A stretch of DNA of 64,000 nucleotides from Burkholderiaceae bacterium (GCA_022843955.1 JALHMQ010000008.1:1-64000), one strand, 5' to 3'. Counted from the stretch's first letter, positions 32,217 through 41,175 are shown. A program made the numbers and translations. Notes: generated from the sequence alone by a model not told the origin.

Positions 32217-34883
32217 ATGCCCGCCCCCGCCTTGCGCCTGCTCGCGCGACCCAGCGTGCTGCGCGGCAGCGGGGCGGTGCTCGAACTCGGCCCGCGACGC
32301 CTGCACCAGGCCTTGGCGGTGCTGGGCTGGCTGGGCAGTCAGGGAGTCCTCGGTGCCGCGGATGGCTGGGTGTCGCGCCAGACGCTGGCCGCGCTGCTGT
32401 GGTCCGATCGCAGTGACACACAGGCGCGCACCAACCTGCGCAAGCTCTTGATCGAACTGCGCGCGCTCAACCTGCCCGCATTCGAAGAAAGCACCAGCGC
32501 GCTGCGCTGGCGCCCCGGCAGCGATCTCGATGCGTTTGCCGCCGCTTTCGAAGCCCGCCGCTGGGCCGAAGCAGCCGAGCTGGGCGCCGGCACGGCCCTG
32601 GCGGGATTGGACGATGACAGCGCCGGCGAGGCTTTCGCGGCCTGGCTGGATGAGCAACGCCGCCACCATCGCGCGCGCTGGCGGTCGGCCGCGGCGCAGG
32701 CCTTGGCGCAGGCGCCTACTGCGCAGGCAGCCACGTTCGCGGCGCAGCTGTTGCAGGCCGATCCGCAGGACGCCGCCGCGCTGGCCTGGATGCGCGGTGG
32801 CCACGCACTGCAACTCGCCCCGCTGTCGCCGCTGGTCGGGCGCGAGGCGCAACTGCAGGCGCTGCTCTCGCTGCTGCAAGGCGGCCGTCTGGTGACGGTG
32901 CTCGGCGCCGGCGGCATGGGCAAGTCGCGCCTGGCGCGCCACGCGGCCGACGCCGTCGCGGCGCAGGGCGGGGCGCGTGCCTCGCTGGTGATCCTGGACG
33001 ACCTCAGCACGCCAGCCTCGTTGCCGCTGCGCATTGCCGACACGCTCGGCCTGGCGCTGCCACCGCGCGTCGACGCGTCGCTCGCCCTGTGCAAGGCGCT
33101 GGCGCCGTTGTCGATGCTGCTGGTGCTCGACGGTTTCGAGGCCGTGATCGACGCCGCCCCCCTGGTGCCGCGCCTGCTGGCGGCCGCGTCCGGCCTGCGA
33201 GTTCTGGTCACCTCGCGCGAGCGGCTGGACCTCGATGGCGAGTGCTGCCTGCCGCTGGCCGGCCTGGAACTGCCGGCGCCCAACGCCAGCGCGGCGCAGG
33301 CGATGCACAGCCCGGCGGTGCGGCTGTTCGATCAACGCGCGCGCGCGGTGCAGCCGCAGTTCGATCTGGCGCGCGCGATCGTGCCGGTGGTGGAGATCTG
33401 CCGCGGTGTGGGCGGCATGCCGCTGGCGATCGAATGGGCGGCGGCGTGGATGCGCATACTCAGCGCCGCCGATCTGGCGCGCGACATCGCCGAGGGTGCG
33501 GCCAGTCGCGGCGACAGCGGTCCCGCCGCCGTCTTCGAGTCCTCGTGGCGGCTGCTCACGCAGGCTGAGGGCCGCGCCTATGCATCGCTGGCCGTGTTCC
33601 GCGGCGGCTTCGGCCGTGACGCCGCGGCCGAGGTCGCCGGCGTCGACCTGCCGCTGCTGGCGGCGCTGGTGGACAAGTCGATGCTGCGCGCCAGCCCCGA
33701 GGGCCGGCTCGACATGCACCCGCTGGTGCACGCGCACGCGCGCGAAAAGCTCGCCACGCTCGACACCGCCGGTGCATTGGCGGCGCGCCATGCCCGCTGG
33801 TACCTGGAGCTGCTGAGCAAGCGCCGGCCGCTGCCGCGCGACGAGAACGAGAACGTGATCACTGCCTGGCATCACGTGGTGCAGCAGGGTGACGCCGCGG
33901 CGGTGGAAGCGGCGCTCTCGCGCATCCAGTGGTCGGCGCTGGTGGAGGGCCGTCTTGGCGACGCCACGGCGATGCTCGAAGACGCCGCGGTCCGCTTCGG
34001 CACCGGCACCGCGATCGGCGCCAACCTGCAGGCGCATCAGGCCTGGGTGCTGTTGTGGCTGGACGAAGACGAGCGCGCCTGCACGCTCGCAGCATCCGCG
34101 CTCGACGTGCTCGACGCTGCGGGGCACGTGGCTGGCGCCGCGATGTGCCTGCGCACGCTGGGCCACGCGGCGCGGCGCGCCGTCGACTCGATGCGCGCCG
34201 CCGGGTTCTTCGAACGCGCGCTCGCCCTGCCGCCGCAAAACGGCGCGGTCAACCTGCAGGCGACGCTGCTCGACGCGCTGGGCATGGCGCTGACCCAGGC
34301 CGGCGATGTGCGCCGTGCGCGTGAACACGTGCAGCATGCACTGGCGCTCAACGACGCCGCTGGCGACGAGGTCCAGCGCATGTACAACCACCTCAACATG
34401 TCGCTGAGCCATTCGACGGTCGGCGAGGCCGCGCTCGCCCGGCCCTGGGCCGAGGCCGCGCTGGCGATCGGCGAGCGCTGCGGCTTTCTGTTTGTCCTGC
34501 CCTACCTGCACGCCGAGCTGGCGCGCGTGCTGGCTGCGCTGGGCCGCAGTGACGATGCACAGGCGCATGGACGACAAGCTTTAGTCCACGCCCAGGCGAC
34601 GGGCGACCCCTCGGCGCTGACCTATGCCTTCGAGGCGCAGGCGCGTGCAGCGCTGCTGCGCGGCGAGCGCGAAGCCGCGCGCACCCTGCTGCAAGCGGCA
34701 CTGCAGGCGGCACTTGCGGCGCGGCGTCATCGCGCCCTGGGCGTGCTGATGCGGCCCACCGTGCAGCAGGCCTGGGCCGGGGATGCGCGCGCCGCACGCT
34801 GGGCACGCGTGCCGGCGCCGCAGCTGCTCGCTGCGTTCATCGACGACCTGCTGCCTGCCGACCGGGTTGCGCAGCCCGGCTGA
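32217..34883 (+). CDS. SARP/BTAD-like STAND ATPase regulator
   Basis: An 888-residue protein laid out like the 1138-residue protein at 22.7-26.1 kb. The N-terminal 100 residues resemble a winged helix (SRQTLAALLWSDRSDTQARTNLRKLLIELR). The ATPase has Walker A VLGAGGMGKSRLA (228-240), a Walker B-like LLLVLDGFE, and the GMPLAIEWAAAW sensor motif of NB-ARC/STAND proteins. TPR-like repeats follow (AGHVAGAAMCLRTLGHAARR, AREHVQHALALNDAAGDE). No C-terminal HTH is present. It may activate the adjacent downstream surface genes. Confidence 0.75.
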   Translation: MPAPALRLLARPSVLRGSGAVLELGPRRLHQALAVLGWLGSQGVLGAADGWVSRQTLAALLWSDRSDTQARTNLRKLLIELRALNLPAFEESTSALRWRPGSDLDAFAAAFEARRWAEAAELGAGTALAGLDDDSAGEAFAAWLDEQRRHHRARWRSAAAQALAQAPTAQAATFAAQLLQADPQDAAALAWMRGGHALQLAPLSPLVGREAQLQALLSLLQGGRLVTVLGAGGMGKSRLARHAADAVAAQGGARASLVILDDLSTPASLPLRIADTLGLALPPRVDASLALCKALAPLSMLLVLDGFEAVIDAAPLVPRLLAAASGLRVLVTSRERLDLDGECCLPLAGLELPAPNASAAQAMHSPAVRLFDQRARAVQPQFDLARAIVPVVEICRGVGGMPLAIEWAAAWMRILSAADLARDIAEGAASRGDSGPAAVFESSWRLLTQAEGRAYASLAVFRGGFGRDAAAEVAGVDLPLLAALVDKSMLRASPEGRLDMHPLVHAHAREKLATLDTAGALAARHARWYLELLSKRRPLPRDENENVITAWHHVVQQGDAAAVEAALSRIQWSALVEGRLGDATAMLEDAAVRFGTGTAIGANLQAHQAWVLLWLDEDERACTLAASALDVLDAAGHVAGAAMCLRTLGHAARRAVDSMRAAGFFERALALPPQNGAVNLQATLLDALGMALTQAGDVRRAREHVQHALALNDAAGDEVQRMYNHLNMSLSHSTVGEAALARPWAEAALAIGERCGFLFVLPYLHAELARVLAALGRSDDAQAHGRQALVHAQATGDPSALTYAFEAQARAALLRGEREAARTLLQAALQAALAARRHRALGVLMRPTVQQAWAGDARAARWARVPAPQLLAAFIDDLLPADRVAQPG

Positions 34884-34991
34884 CCCGGCGTCATTGCGCT
34901 GCCGTGGTGCCCGGGGGAACGCCGGGGGAACGCTGGCCGAACGCCTCGGCGCCTAGCCTGTGTCTCACCCCAGGCACCGCAGGAGTTCCGA

Positions 34992-35825
34992 ATGTTTCGC
35001 GCCCTCTCACTTTCGCTGTTCGCCACCGCGCTCGGCCTGGCCGCCCTCGGGTCAGCCCAGGCCGCCACCGTGCACCTGGCCGACATCGTGTCGGACCCGA
35101 TGGCGGTGAACGACTTCGAGCTCGCACCGGAGTTTCGCGCCACCACCTGGACGCAGCAGGGCATCCGTGCGACCCAGATGGATGGCACCGGCGAAGCCGA
35201 CGCGATCTGGCTGGCGGCGGGACTGGGGCTTGGCGCGCGCTCCTGGTACCCCAACGGCGGCGACGATGGCTGGACGCGCTTGACGCTGGACAGCGGCAAC
35301 AACTTCGACGCCATCTCGTTCTTCGGCGGCTCGGGCTGGCTCCAGTCGCCGCAGACGATGTACTTCGAACTCGCCGCCAACGGCATGCTGGTCCTCAGCG
35401 GCACACTGGCCGCGACATTCGCGGGCAGCTGGTACGGCTTCGCCGGCGGCGACTTCGACGAGGTGCGGCTGCGCGCCTCGGGCGGCGATGTCAGCTCGCT
35501 GATCGACTGCCCGGTGGGTCCACCCGGACCCAACAACGGATGCAACTTTGCCTGGCTCGACGAAATCCGCGTGGGTGCTGCCAGGTCCGTCTCCGAGCCG
35601 GGCAGCGTTGCGCTGGTGCTGGTCGCGCTGCTCTTGCTGAGCCGCTTCACGCGGCGCTCAGGCGCCCCTTCCGGCGTACGCGCCAGCCTGTGTGCCGCCA
35701 CGGCCACGACGTCGAGTGTCGGGCCACCGATGCGCACGTCGCCGATGACGGGGTGGGGAAGCGCTTCCCCAAGCAGCCCGTTGCACGGGCCCAATCCTTC
35801 CGGCAGGTGGGTCACCGAGGTGTAA
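34992..35825 (+). CDS. Exported protein with PEP-CTERM-like sorting signal and long tail
   Basis: A 277-residue protein with a signal peptide (residues 1-24) and a beta-rich body of the PEP-CTERM type. Near residues 203-225 it has SEPGSVALVLVALLLLSRFTRR, a PEP-CTERM-like motif, helix and basic patch. Normally translation stops within a few residues; here the frame continues about 50 residues. That tail is low complexity and may reflect a lost stop. AGGAG precedes the ATG. No exosortase gene is in the window. Confidence 0.6.
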   Translation: MFRALSLSLFATALGLAALGSAQAATVHLADIVSDPMAVNDFELAPEFRATTWTQQGIRATQMDGTGEADAIWLAAGLGLGARSWYPNGGDDGWTRLTLDSGNNFDAISFFGGSGWLQSPQTMYFELAANGMLVLSGTLAATFAGSWYGFAGGDFDEVRLRASGGDVSSLIDCPVGPPGPNNGCNFAWLDEIRVGAARSVSEPGSVALVLVALLLLSRFTRRSGAPSGVRASLCAATATTSSVGPPMRTSPMTGWGSASPSSPLHGPNPSGRWVTEV

Positions 35826-36154
35826 CGGTCCGGCCCAGGGTCTGATGCAGATCCAGTGGTTGCGTGGCCAGCCCGCCGAGGCGCTGCGCGCGTACCGGTG
35901 CTGCGGCAGGGCTGGTGTCGATGCGGCTCGGTCTTGCGCCGTGCACCGCATCTGAAGGCGGGCGCGGGCGCGAGATCGGGAACGTCTGGCGCACGGCGAC
36001 CGACACGCCGATTCGCCGATCAGTAGGAGATCCGCAGGATCGCCACTGCCAAGCTGGCGCCACTGTCTTTCAACGCCGACACCCCATGTTCGTCAACGGC
36101 GTCGACCGCAGCGTTCTCACCACCCGTACGCCAACCCACGACCGGAGCAAGACC
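35826..36154. other. Intergenic stretch with 60-bp repeat
   Basis: It carries copy 2 of the 60-bp repeat and, from 36086, an in-frame extension (MFVNGVDRSVLTTRT) related to the N terminus of the protein at 30925. I see no other gene. Confidence 0.4.
36010..36069. repeat. 60-bp dispersed repeat, copy 2
   Basis: Matches 30641-30700 with one mismatch. It ends 16 bases before the possible upstream start MFVNGVDRSV of the small secreted protein. Confidence 0.9.
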
Positions 36155-36538
36155 ATGAAGCACTCAGTTCACACGCTCATCATCATCAGCGCTCTCCTGC
36201 TGATCGCCGGCCCGGCGTTCGGTGCCGCCTACATAAAGTTTGACGGCGTCGACGGCGAGTCGCTCCACGGAGCGGCAAAGAAAAAGAGCGATCCGACCAC
36301 GGCGGGCCGCAGCGCGACCAAGCCACAGCCGACCGGCAATTCGCCGACCGCCGGCAGCTCGACGCCCAAGCCGGCCGAGTTGCCGCGCACCGGCCAAACA
36401 CCGCCGTCGCACCCTACGCCTAGCGATCAGTTCAGCCTCAACTTCTCGAAGCTCCCGCATGACCGCAAGGATCAACCGGTGGGTCGGACCCCGGCAAAAC
36501 CGCGCGGCGAAACCAGTCCCGCTGAAGGAAAGCGTTGA
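36155..36538 (+). CDS. Small secreted proline/threonine-rich protein
   Basis: A 127-residue protein with a clear signal peptide (MKHSVHTLIIISALLLIAGPAFG); the mature part is disordered and rich in Pro, Thr, Ser and Lys. An in-frame ATG at 36086 would add 23 residues similar to the start of the secreted protein at 30925; I prefer 36155 because CGGAG lies eight bases upstream and the signal peptide starts there. Its TGA overlaps the TTG start of the next gene. Confidence 0.55.
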   Translation: MKHSVHTLIIISALLLIAGPAFGAAYIKFDGVDGESLHGAAKKKSDPTTAGRSATKPQPTGNSPTAGSSTPKPAELPRTGQTPPSHPTPSDQFSLNFSKLPHDRKDQPVGRTPAKPRGETSPAEGKR

Positions 36539-38364
36539 TATCCAGCTCGTTGGGCGAGGTCGGACGCAGGAGAACGACCAAGAGCGCGATCGCTGCAGCG
36601 ACCTGGGTGGTCACCCTGGCACTGGTGGCATGCGGCGGCGGTGGGGGCGGCAGTGGCGCAGGCACCGTGGATAGCTTCACCGTGAGCCTGGCGCTGCCCG
36701 CGGCCACACAGCAGCCGCGCCAGATGTCTCTCGGCTTCACGGCCGGCGGCAACGCCAGTTCGACCATCGCGGTCTACCGCGTGCAGTGGCGGCCCGACGC
36801 GCAGACCGCCTACGCCCAGATCGGCGCGGACCTGGCCGCCAACGCCACCACCGCACGGGTTGAGCTGCCAGACCTGACCCGGATCAACTGGGCGCAGGCG
36901 AGCACCCGGGTGCAGGCATGCAACGGCACCGGCACCTGCGTCACCAGCAACGAGCAACCACTGGCGGCGATGCTCGGTGCGGCCGTGGGCTACTTCAAGG
37001 CCTCCAACACCGAGGCCGAAGACCGCTTCGGCAGCCGGGTCGCGCTGTCGGCTGACGGCTCCACACTGGCGGTGGCCGCGCTGCAGGAAAGCAGCCGTGC
37101 CGACGGCGTCAATGGCGACCAGACCGACAACGGCGCGGCGTCAAGCGGTGCGGTCTATGTCTTTGTGCGGGGCGCCTCGGGCTGGGAGCAGCAGGCCTAC
37201 CTGAAAGCCTCCAACAGCGACGCCAACGACGAGTTCGGGCTGTCGATCGCCCTGTCGTCCGACGGCAGCACGCTGGCCGTCGGCGCCGATGAAGAGAGCA
37301 GCAATGCCACGGGTATCGATGGCAACGCGGCCGACAACAGCGCGCCCGCCAGCGGCGCGGTGTACCTCTTCACGCGCCAGGCCGGCGCGTGGAGCCAGAG
37401 TGCGTATGTCAAGGCCTCCAACACCGCTGCGGCAGACCGGTTCGGTCGCAGCGTGACGCTGTCGGCCGACGGCCAACGGCTCGCGGTCGGGGCCTCGGGC
37501 CAAGGGGTCGGCGGCGCCGCCTATGTGTTCGAGCGCAACGCCAACAGTTGGACTCAAACTGCGCTGCTCAAGGCATCCAACGAAGGGCAGGACGACTGGT
37601 TCGGCTACGCGCTGGCGCTTGCCGCCGACGGCAACACCCTGGCTGTCAGCGCGCGCGAAGAGGACAGCAATGCCAGCGGCGTGGACGGCAATCAGGCCGA
37701 CAACTCGGCGTCAGCGGCGGGCGCCGTCTTCGTGTTCACGCGCAACGGTCAGGGCGCCTGGTCGCAGCAGGCCTACGTCAAGGCGTCCAACCCCGACTCC
37801 AACGATCGTTTCGGCCATTCAGTGGCCCTGTCGGCCGACGGCGCCACGCTGGCCGTCGGCGCGTACGGAGAGAGCAGCGCTGCCACCGGCGCAGGCGGCG
37901 ATCAAGGCAGCAACGCAGTGAATAGCAGTGGTGCGGCCTACGTCTTCGTGCGCCGAGGCGTCGTCTGGTCGCAGCAGGCTTACCTCAAGGCGTCGAACAC
38001 CGGGTTTAGTGACTCTTTGGGTTTTTCACTCGCCTTGTCGGCCGACGGTCGAACACTGGCGGTCGGTGCCCGCAACGAAGACAGCAACGCCACCACCGTC
38101 AACGGCGCGCAGGACAACGACCTGTCCAGCGGCAGCGGCGCGGTGTACCTGTTTGCGCGAGACGGCAGCCTGTGGGCGCAACGAGCCTACGTGAAGGCGC
38201 CCGACAACCGCGCTCAGGACCGGTTCGGCCAGAGCGTGGCCGTGTCGGCGGACGGCACCACGCTGGTGGTCGGCGCGCCGGACGAAGACAGCAGCGCCAC
38301 CGGCATCGGCGGCGACCGCAACTCCACTGCGGCCGCGAACAGCGGCAGCGTCTACACGTTCTGA
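36535..38364 (+). CDS. Lipoprotein with seven FG-GAP-like repeats
   Basis: A 609-residue protein. The start is TTG at 36535, overlapping the preceding stop as TTGA, with AAGGAA six bases upstream. The leader has lipobox LVAC before a glycine run. From about residue 150 there are seven repeats of 65-75 residues, each with KASN, a D.FG pair and ALSADG.TLAVGA...SSAATG and GAVYVF elements, forming an FG-GAP-like beta-propeller. Such surface propellers bind calcium or partner proteins. It is coupled to the small secreted protein. Confidence 0.78.
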   Translation: MISSSLGEVGRRRTTKSAIAAATWVVTLALVACGGGGGGSGAGTVDSFTVSLALPAATQQPRQMSLGFTAGGNASSTIAVYRVQWRPDAQTAYAQIGADLAANATTARVELPDLTRINWAQASTRVQACNGTGTCVTSNEQPLAAMLGAAVGYFKASNTEAEDRFGSRVALSADGSTLAVAALQESSRADGVNGDQTDNGAASSGAVYVFVRGASGWEQQAYLKASNSDANDEFGLSIALSSDGSTLAVGADEESSNATGIDGNAADNSAPASGAVYLFTRQAGAWSQSAYVKASNTAAADRFGRSVTLSADGQRLAVGASGQGVGGAAYVFERNANSWTQTALLKASNEGQDDWFGYALALAADGNTLAVSAREEDSNASGVDGNQADNSASAAGAVFVFTRNGQGAWSQQAYVKASNPDSNDRFGHSVALSADGATLAVGAYGESSAATGAGGDQGSNAVNSSGAAYVFVRRGVVWSQQAYLKASNTGFSDSLGFSLALSADGRTLAVGARNEDSNATTVNGAQDNDLSSGSGAVYLFARDGSLWAQRAYVKAPDNRAQDRFGQSVAVSADGTTLVVGAPDEDSSATGIGGDRNSTAAANSGSVYTF

Positions 38365-38429
38365 GTCGGCCACACCGAGGAGTCTTGACGCAGGGAACAA
38401 CGCAGCCATCTGCCGCGCACGCGGCGCGG

Positions 38430-38864
38430 TCAATCTCCCGCCGGGTTGCTGCCTGGGCCTGGCGCGGAGTCGGACGTCGATTCAGCCGCCGATTCAGCTT
38501 CGGACGTCGACCCGCGCTCGGCCTCGGGCGCGGGGTCACGCCTTTTCCAACGTGCCGCGATCACGACCGCACCGGCTGCTACAAGCGCGAGCCAGGGATG
38601 GCGCCGGGCCGTACGCAGCGCACCGATGAGGACCGCCGTGATCCACGGACGCTCGCTGATCAGGCCCACGATCGGGCCCAGCCAGCCTCCGGTGCTACCG
38701 CTGGCAGCAGCGCCCAGGCTGCTCGCCACCGCGCCGAACCGGCGCAGCGTGCGAGTGCCGACCTTCAGCTCGACCACCGCCGCGGAGATCTCGCTGCGTT
38801 CGATCTGGGCGCGCATGCGCAGCAGTTCGAGTCGCAGTCGCAGCGTGTCCTGCCGCGCGCTCAT
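38430..38864 (-). CDS. YqjK-position hypothetical membrane-associated protein
   Basis: A 144-residue protein. The first 40 residues are a charged helix (RQDTLRLRLELLRMRAQIERSEIS), the middle has hydrophobic segments (LALVAAGAVVIAA) and the last 35 are acidic and serine-rich. It overlaps the YqjE-like gene as ATGA and occupies the place of yqjK in the yqjD-yqjE-yqjK operon of other proteobacteria, which suggests an envelope-stress role. Confidence 0.6.
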   Translation of the reverse strand: MSARQDTLRLRLELLRMRAQIERSEISAAVVELKVGTRTLRRFGAVASSLGAAASGSTGGWLGPIVGLISERPWITAVLIGALRTARRHPWLALVAAGAVVIAARWKRRDPAPEAERGSTSEAESAAESTSDSAPGPGSNPAGD

Positions 38865-39277
38865 GGGGATTCCCGCGCTTGCTGATCGCTGTGTTGGGCG
38901 GTGGCGCCGGCCACCTGGCCGCGGAACGCGTCACGGTCCTTGGCCAGTTCCTGCAGCGTGTCTGACAACAGCGGCGGCGCACCTTCGATCTCGCGCTGCA
39001 GCCGTTGAAACACCAACACCGCACCCAGCAGATAGGCGATCGCAGGCAGCAGCAGCGAGACCCAGCCGAGCACCGGCCACAGCAAGGCGACGAACAGTGC
39101 CGTTGCGGCAAGCAGGCCCAGCAGCGCAAGCAGCAATACGCCCAGCGCCAGCAGCAACCAGTGCATCAGCTGCGCACGGGCCTGCGCCAGTTCAACCGAC
39201 GCAAACTCCGCGCGTGACAACAGCAGGTTGACCGACGCCGCCGACAGGCGGCGCAGGGCATCGATGGGAGATGCCAC
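38861..39277 (-). CDS. yqjE: YqjE/phage-holin-type membrane protein
   Basis: A 138-residue protein with an N-terminal helix (DALRRLSAASVNLLLSRAEFASVELAQARAQL) and two hydrophobic helices (LLLALGVLLLALLGLLAATAL and LLLPAIAYLLGAVLVF). This is the YqjE/holin-III-type pattern. It is 15 bases downstream of the YqjD-like gene and overlaps the next gene by four bases, so the three are one operon. Function in E. coli relatives is linked to stationary-phase ribosome attachment at the membrane. Confidence 0.75.
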   Translation of the reverse strand: MASPIDALRRLSAASVNLLLSRAEFASVELAQARAQLMHWLLLALGVLLLALLGLLAATALFVALLWPVLGWVSLLLPAIAYLLGAVLVFQRLQREIEGAPPLLSDTLQELAKDRDAFRGQVAGATAQHSDQQARESP

Positions 39278-39292
39278 GACGCGCGGCCGAGC

Positions 39293-39598
39293 CTAGCGGC
39301 GCGAGACCAGCAAGCCGATCAGGAAGCCCACGCCCGCCCCGATGCCGATCGCGCCCCACGGATGCGCGTGCACCCAGTCGTCGGTGGCGCGTGCCGCGGC
39401 CTTGGTGTTCTCGGCCACGGCGGCCTGCCCTTCCTGCAACCGCAGCTTGGCGCGATGCAGGGTCTCGGCGGCGCGTTCGCGCAGATCGTGCGCCTGCTGA
39501 CCGCTGGCGGCGGCGGCCTGCTTGAGCAGCGACTCAACATCGTCGAGCACGACCTTGGCGTCTGCGACCAACTTGTCGCGGTTTCTGACTTCGTCCAT
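39293..39598 (-). CDS. yqjD: YqjD/ElaB-type (DUF883) membrane-anchored protein
   Basis: A 101-residue tail-anchored protein: a long amphipathic helix (DKLVADAKVVLDDVESLLKQAA) and a C-terminal glycine-rich helix (WGAIGIGAGVGFLIGLLVSRR). This matches the DUF883 family (YqjD, ElaB, YgaM), which bind ribosomes to the inner membrane in stationary phase. AGGAGG lies five bases before the ATG. First gene of the yqjD-yqjE-like operon. Confidence 0.85.
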   Translation of the reverse strand: MDEVRNRDKLVADAKVVLDDVESLLKQAAAASGQQAHDLRERAAETLHRAKLRLQEGQAAVAENTKAAARATDDWVHAHPWGAIGIGAGVGFLIGLLVSRR

Positions 39599-39692
39599 AC
39601 ATCCTCCTGAGGTCGGGGTACTACGAACACAGTGAAACAAGTCCACTGAAGTCATGGTAGCCCTTGCCACGCTGCATAGGTGTGCGCGCGAA

Positions 39693-39905
39693 CTAGTGGT
39701 TGAGGAGATCGTGGTATGTCGCAATGGCGACCGTGCGTTTGACGGCGCGCGCGAGCTGGGTGTCCAGTGTGACGAAGGCATCGGCCTGCAACCGGGTGAG
39801 CGCGAGGTACTCGCCCGCATAGGTGTCTGGCCAGCCGAGCTGATCAGCGATCCGCCAGGCCGTGCGATCAACCCGGCCGCAGCGTGTCCGTGCGACAGCG
39901 AGCGC
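39693..39905 (-). pseudogene. PIN-domain toxin C-terminal fragment
   Basis: The minus strand ends with VDRTAWRIADQLGW, then YAGEYLALTRLQADAFVTLD, which is the C-terminal third of PIN/VapC-type nucleases. The N-terminal part with the first conserved acidic residues is missing, and no start codon precedes this piece in frame. No antitoxin gene is nearby. Confidence 0.55.
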
Positions 39906-39907
39906 GA

Positions 39908-40321
39908 TCAGGGCGATCGCACCGCCGCAGCGCGCAGCTGATACATGCCCGATAGCGGCACCCAGTACGCATACGGTTCGGCATCCGGCCCCTCCACGAA
40001 CGCTGCGAGGTGCTGGCGGCGCAGTGCCGAGCGCATGCCCGAGCGGCTGTCGGCGCCGACCACCGTCACCTTGCGCAGGATGGCGGGGCCATGGCGCTCG
40101 CGCACCTCGCGCTCCGCAAAGGCTTCCACGTCGTCTGGCGCCACGCCGGTCAGTGGCTGCGCATCCACCGTGAAGTCGGCGGCATGGGTGCGAATGCGCC
40201 AGGTGCCACGCTCGTTGCTGCAGACCTGCACGCTGTCGCCAAAGCCGCGGCTCGGCCGCTCGATGTCCTGCGCGGCGCTGGTTTCGATCACGAGCAGGAA
40301 GACGATCAGCAGGGAGCACAT
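39908..40321 (-). CDS. Exported hypothetical protein, 137 residues
   Basis: A 137-residue exported protein with signal peptide MCSLLIVFLLVIETSAAQ. The rest is not recognised; it has no cysteine pair or repeat of note. The start at 40321 is chosen for the signal peptide. It abuts the PIN fragment and could be a broken neighbour of the same old locus. Confidence 0.45.
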   Translation of the reverse strand: MCSLLIVFLLVIETSAAQDIERPSRGFGDSVQVCSNERGTWRIRTHAADFTVDAQPLTGVAPDDVEAFAEREVRERHGPAILRKVTVVGADSRSGMRSALRRQHLAAFVEGPDAEPYAYWVPLSGMYQLRAAAVRSP

Positions 40322-40443
40322 GGTCGGCGGACGATAGCGCGCGTTGTGCGCTCGCTTGCAGCCTGGGGAACACGACAATGGTTGACACAGCGGCGCTCGG
40401 CGAGAGCTAATCCGAACCTGTCGCAGGTCTACACGGACTCGAG

Positions 40444-41175
40444 ATGGCCTCACACCCGATCGGCACGCATGGCACGCCGCCCGCGCGGCGACCGTTCTAC
40501 GCGGATGCCTGGCTGTACTTCCTGCTCGGGCTCGGCGCGACGGTGGCGGGGTTCTGGCCGAGTTTCTTCTCGCGCCCTGCTGCCAATCCCCTGCCGCACG
40601 TGCTGCACGGCGTGGTGGCTACCGCCTGGCTGGCGCTGCTCGTCGCCCAGGCTGCGCTGATGAGACTGCGCCGACCGTCATGGCATCGCACGCTGGGCAA
40701 GGCAAGCTACCTGCTGATGCCGGCGCTGATCGTCACCGGCGCGTGGGTCCTGCACCTGATGCTGGCCGGCCAGACCCGACTGCCGCCGCCGCTGGCGCGC
40801 ATGCTCGGCTTCATCGACCTGGTGACGCTGGTGTTCCTTGCTGTGGCATTTGCCCTGGCCATCGCCAACCGGCGCAACGTGCAACTGCACGCGCGCTGGA
40901 TGGCGACAACGTTGCTGATCGTGCTGCCGCCCGCACTGACGCGCCTGATGTTCATCGTGTTCGGGGCCATTCCCTTTCCGCGCGCGCTCGCGCTGGCGTA
41001 CGCGGTGCTGGTCGCCGTGTGCGCCGTGCTGATCTATGTCGACTGGCGCGGCGGCAGGCTGCGCGCACCCTATTTGGCCGCAGGCGCGACGCTGGCCGGG
41101 ACTTACGTGGCGCTGGGGCCGATTGCGGGCTCGCCGCAGTGGGCCGCAGTGGCGGGGTGGATCGGCGGCAGGTAG
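40444..41175 (+). CDS. Seven-helix membrane protein (DUF2306-like)
   Basis: A 243-residue protein with about seven membrane helices. Histidines recur near helix ends (NPLPHVLHGVVATAWL, PSWHRTLGKASYLLMP, VQLHARWMATTLL), a pattern of proteins such as DUF2306/CcmC-like membrane redox or transport proteins. No ribosome-binding site is evident. Function unknown. Confidence 0.6.
   Translation: MASHPIGTHGTPPARRPFYADAWLYFLLGLGATVAGFWPSFFSRPAANPLPHVLHGVVATAWLALLVAQAALMRLRRPSWHRTLGKASYLLMPALIVTGAWVLHLMLAGQTRLPPPLARMLGFIDLVTLVFLAVAFALAIANRRNVQLHARWMATTLLIVLPPALTRLMFIVFGAIPFPRALALAYAVLVAVCAVLIYVDWRGGRLRAPYLAAGATLAGTYVALGPIAGSPQWAAVAGWIGGR

Noticed and set aside
31974-34577. 867-residue minus-strand open frame
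   Set aside because: Antisense to the STAND ATPase gene with its Walker motifs. The product is rich in Arg, Gln and Ala and shows no domain.
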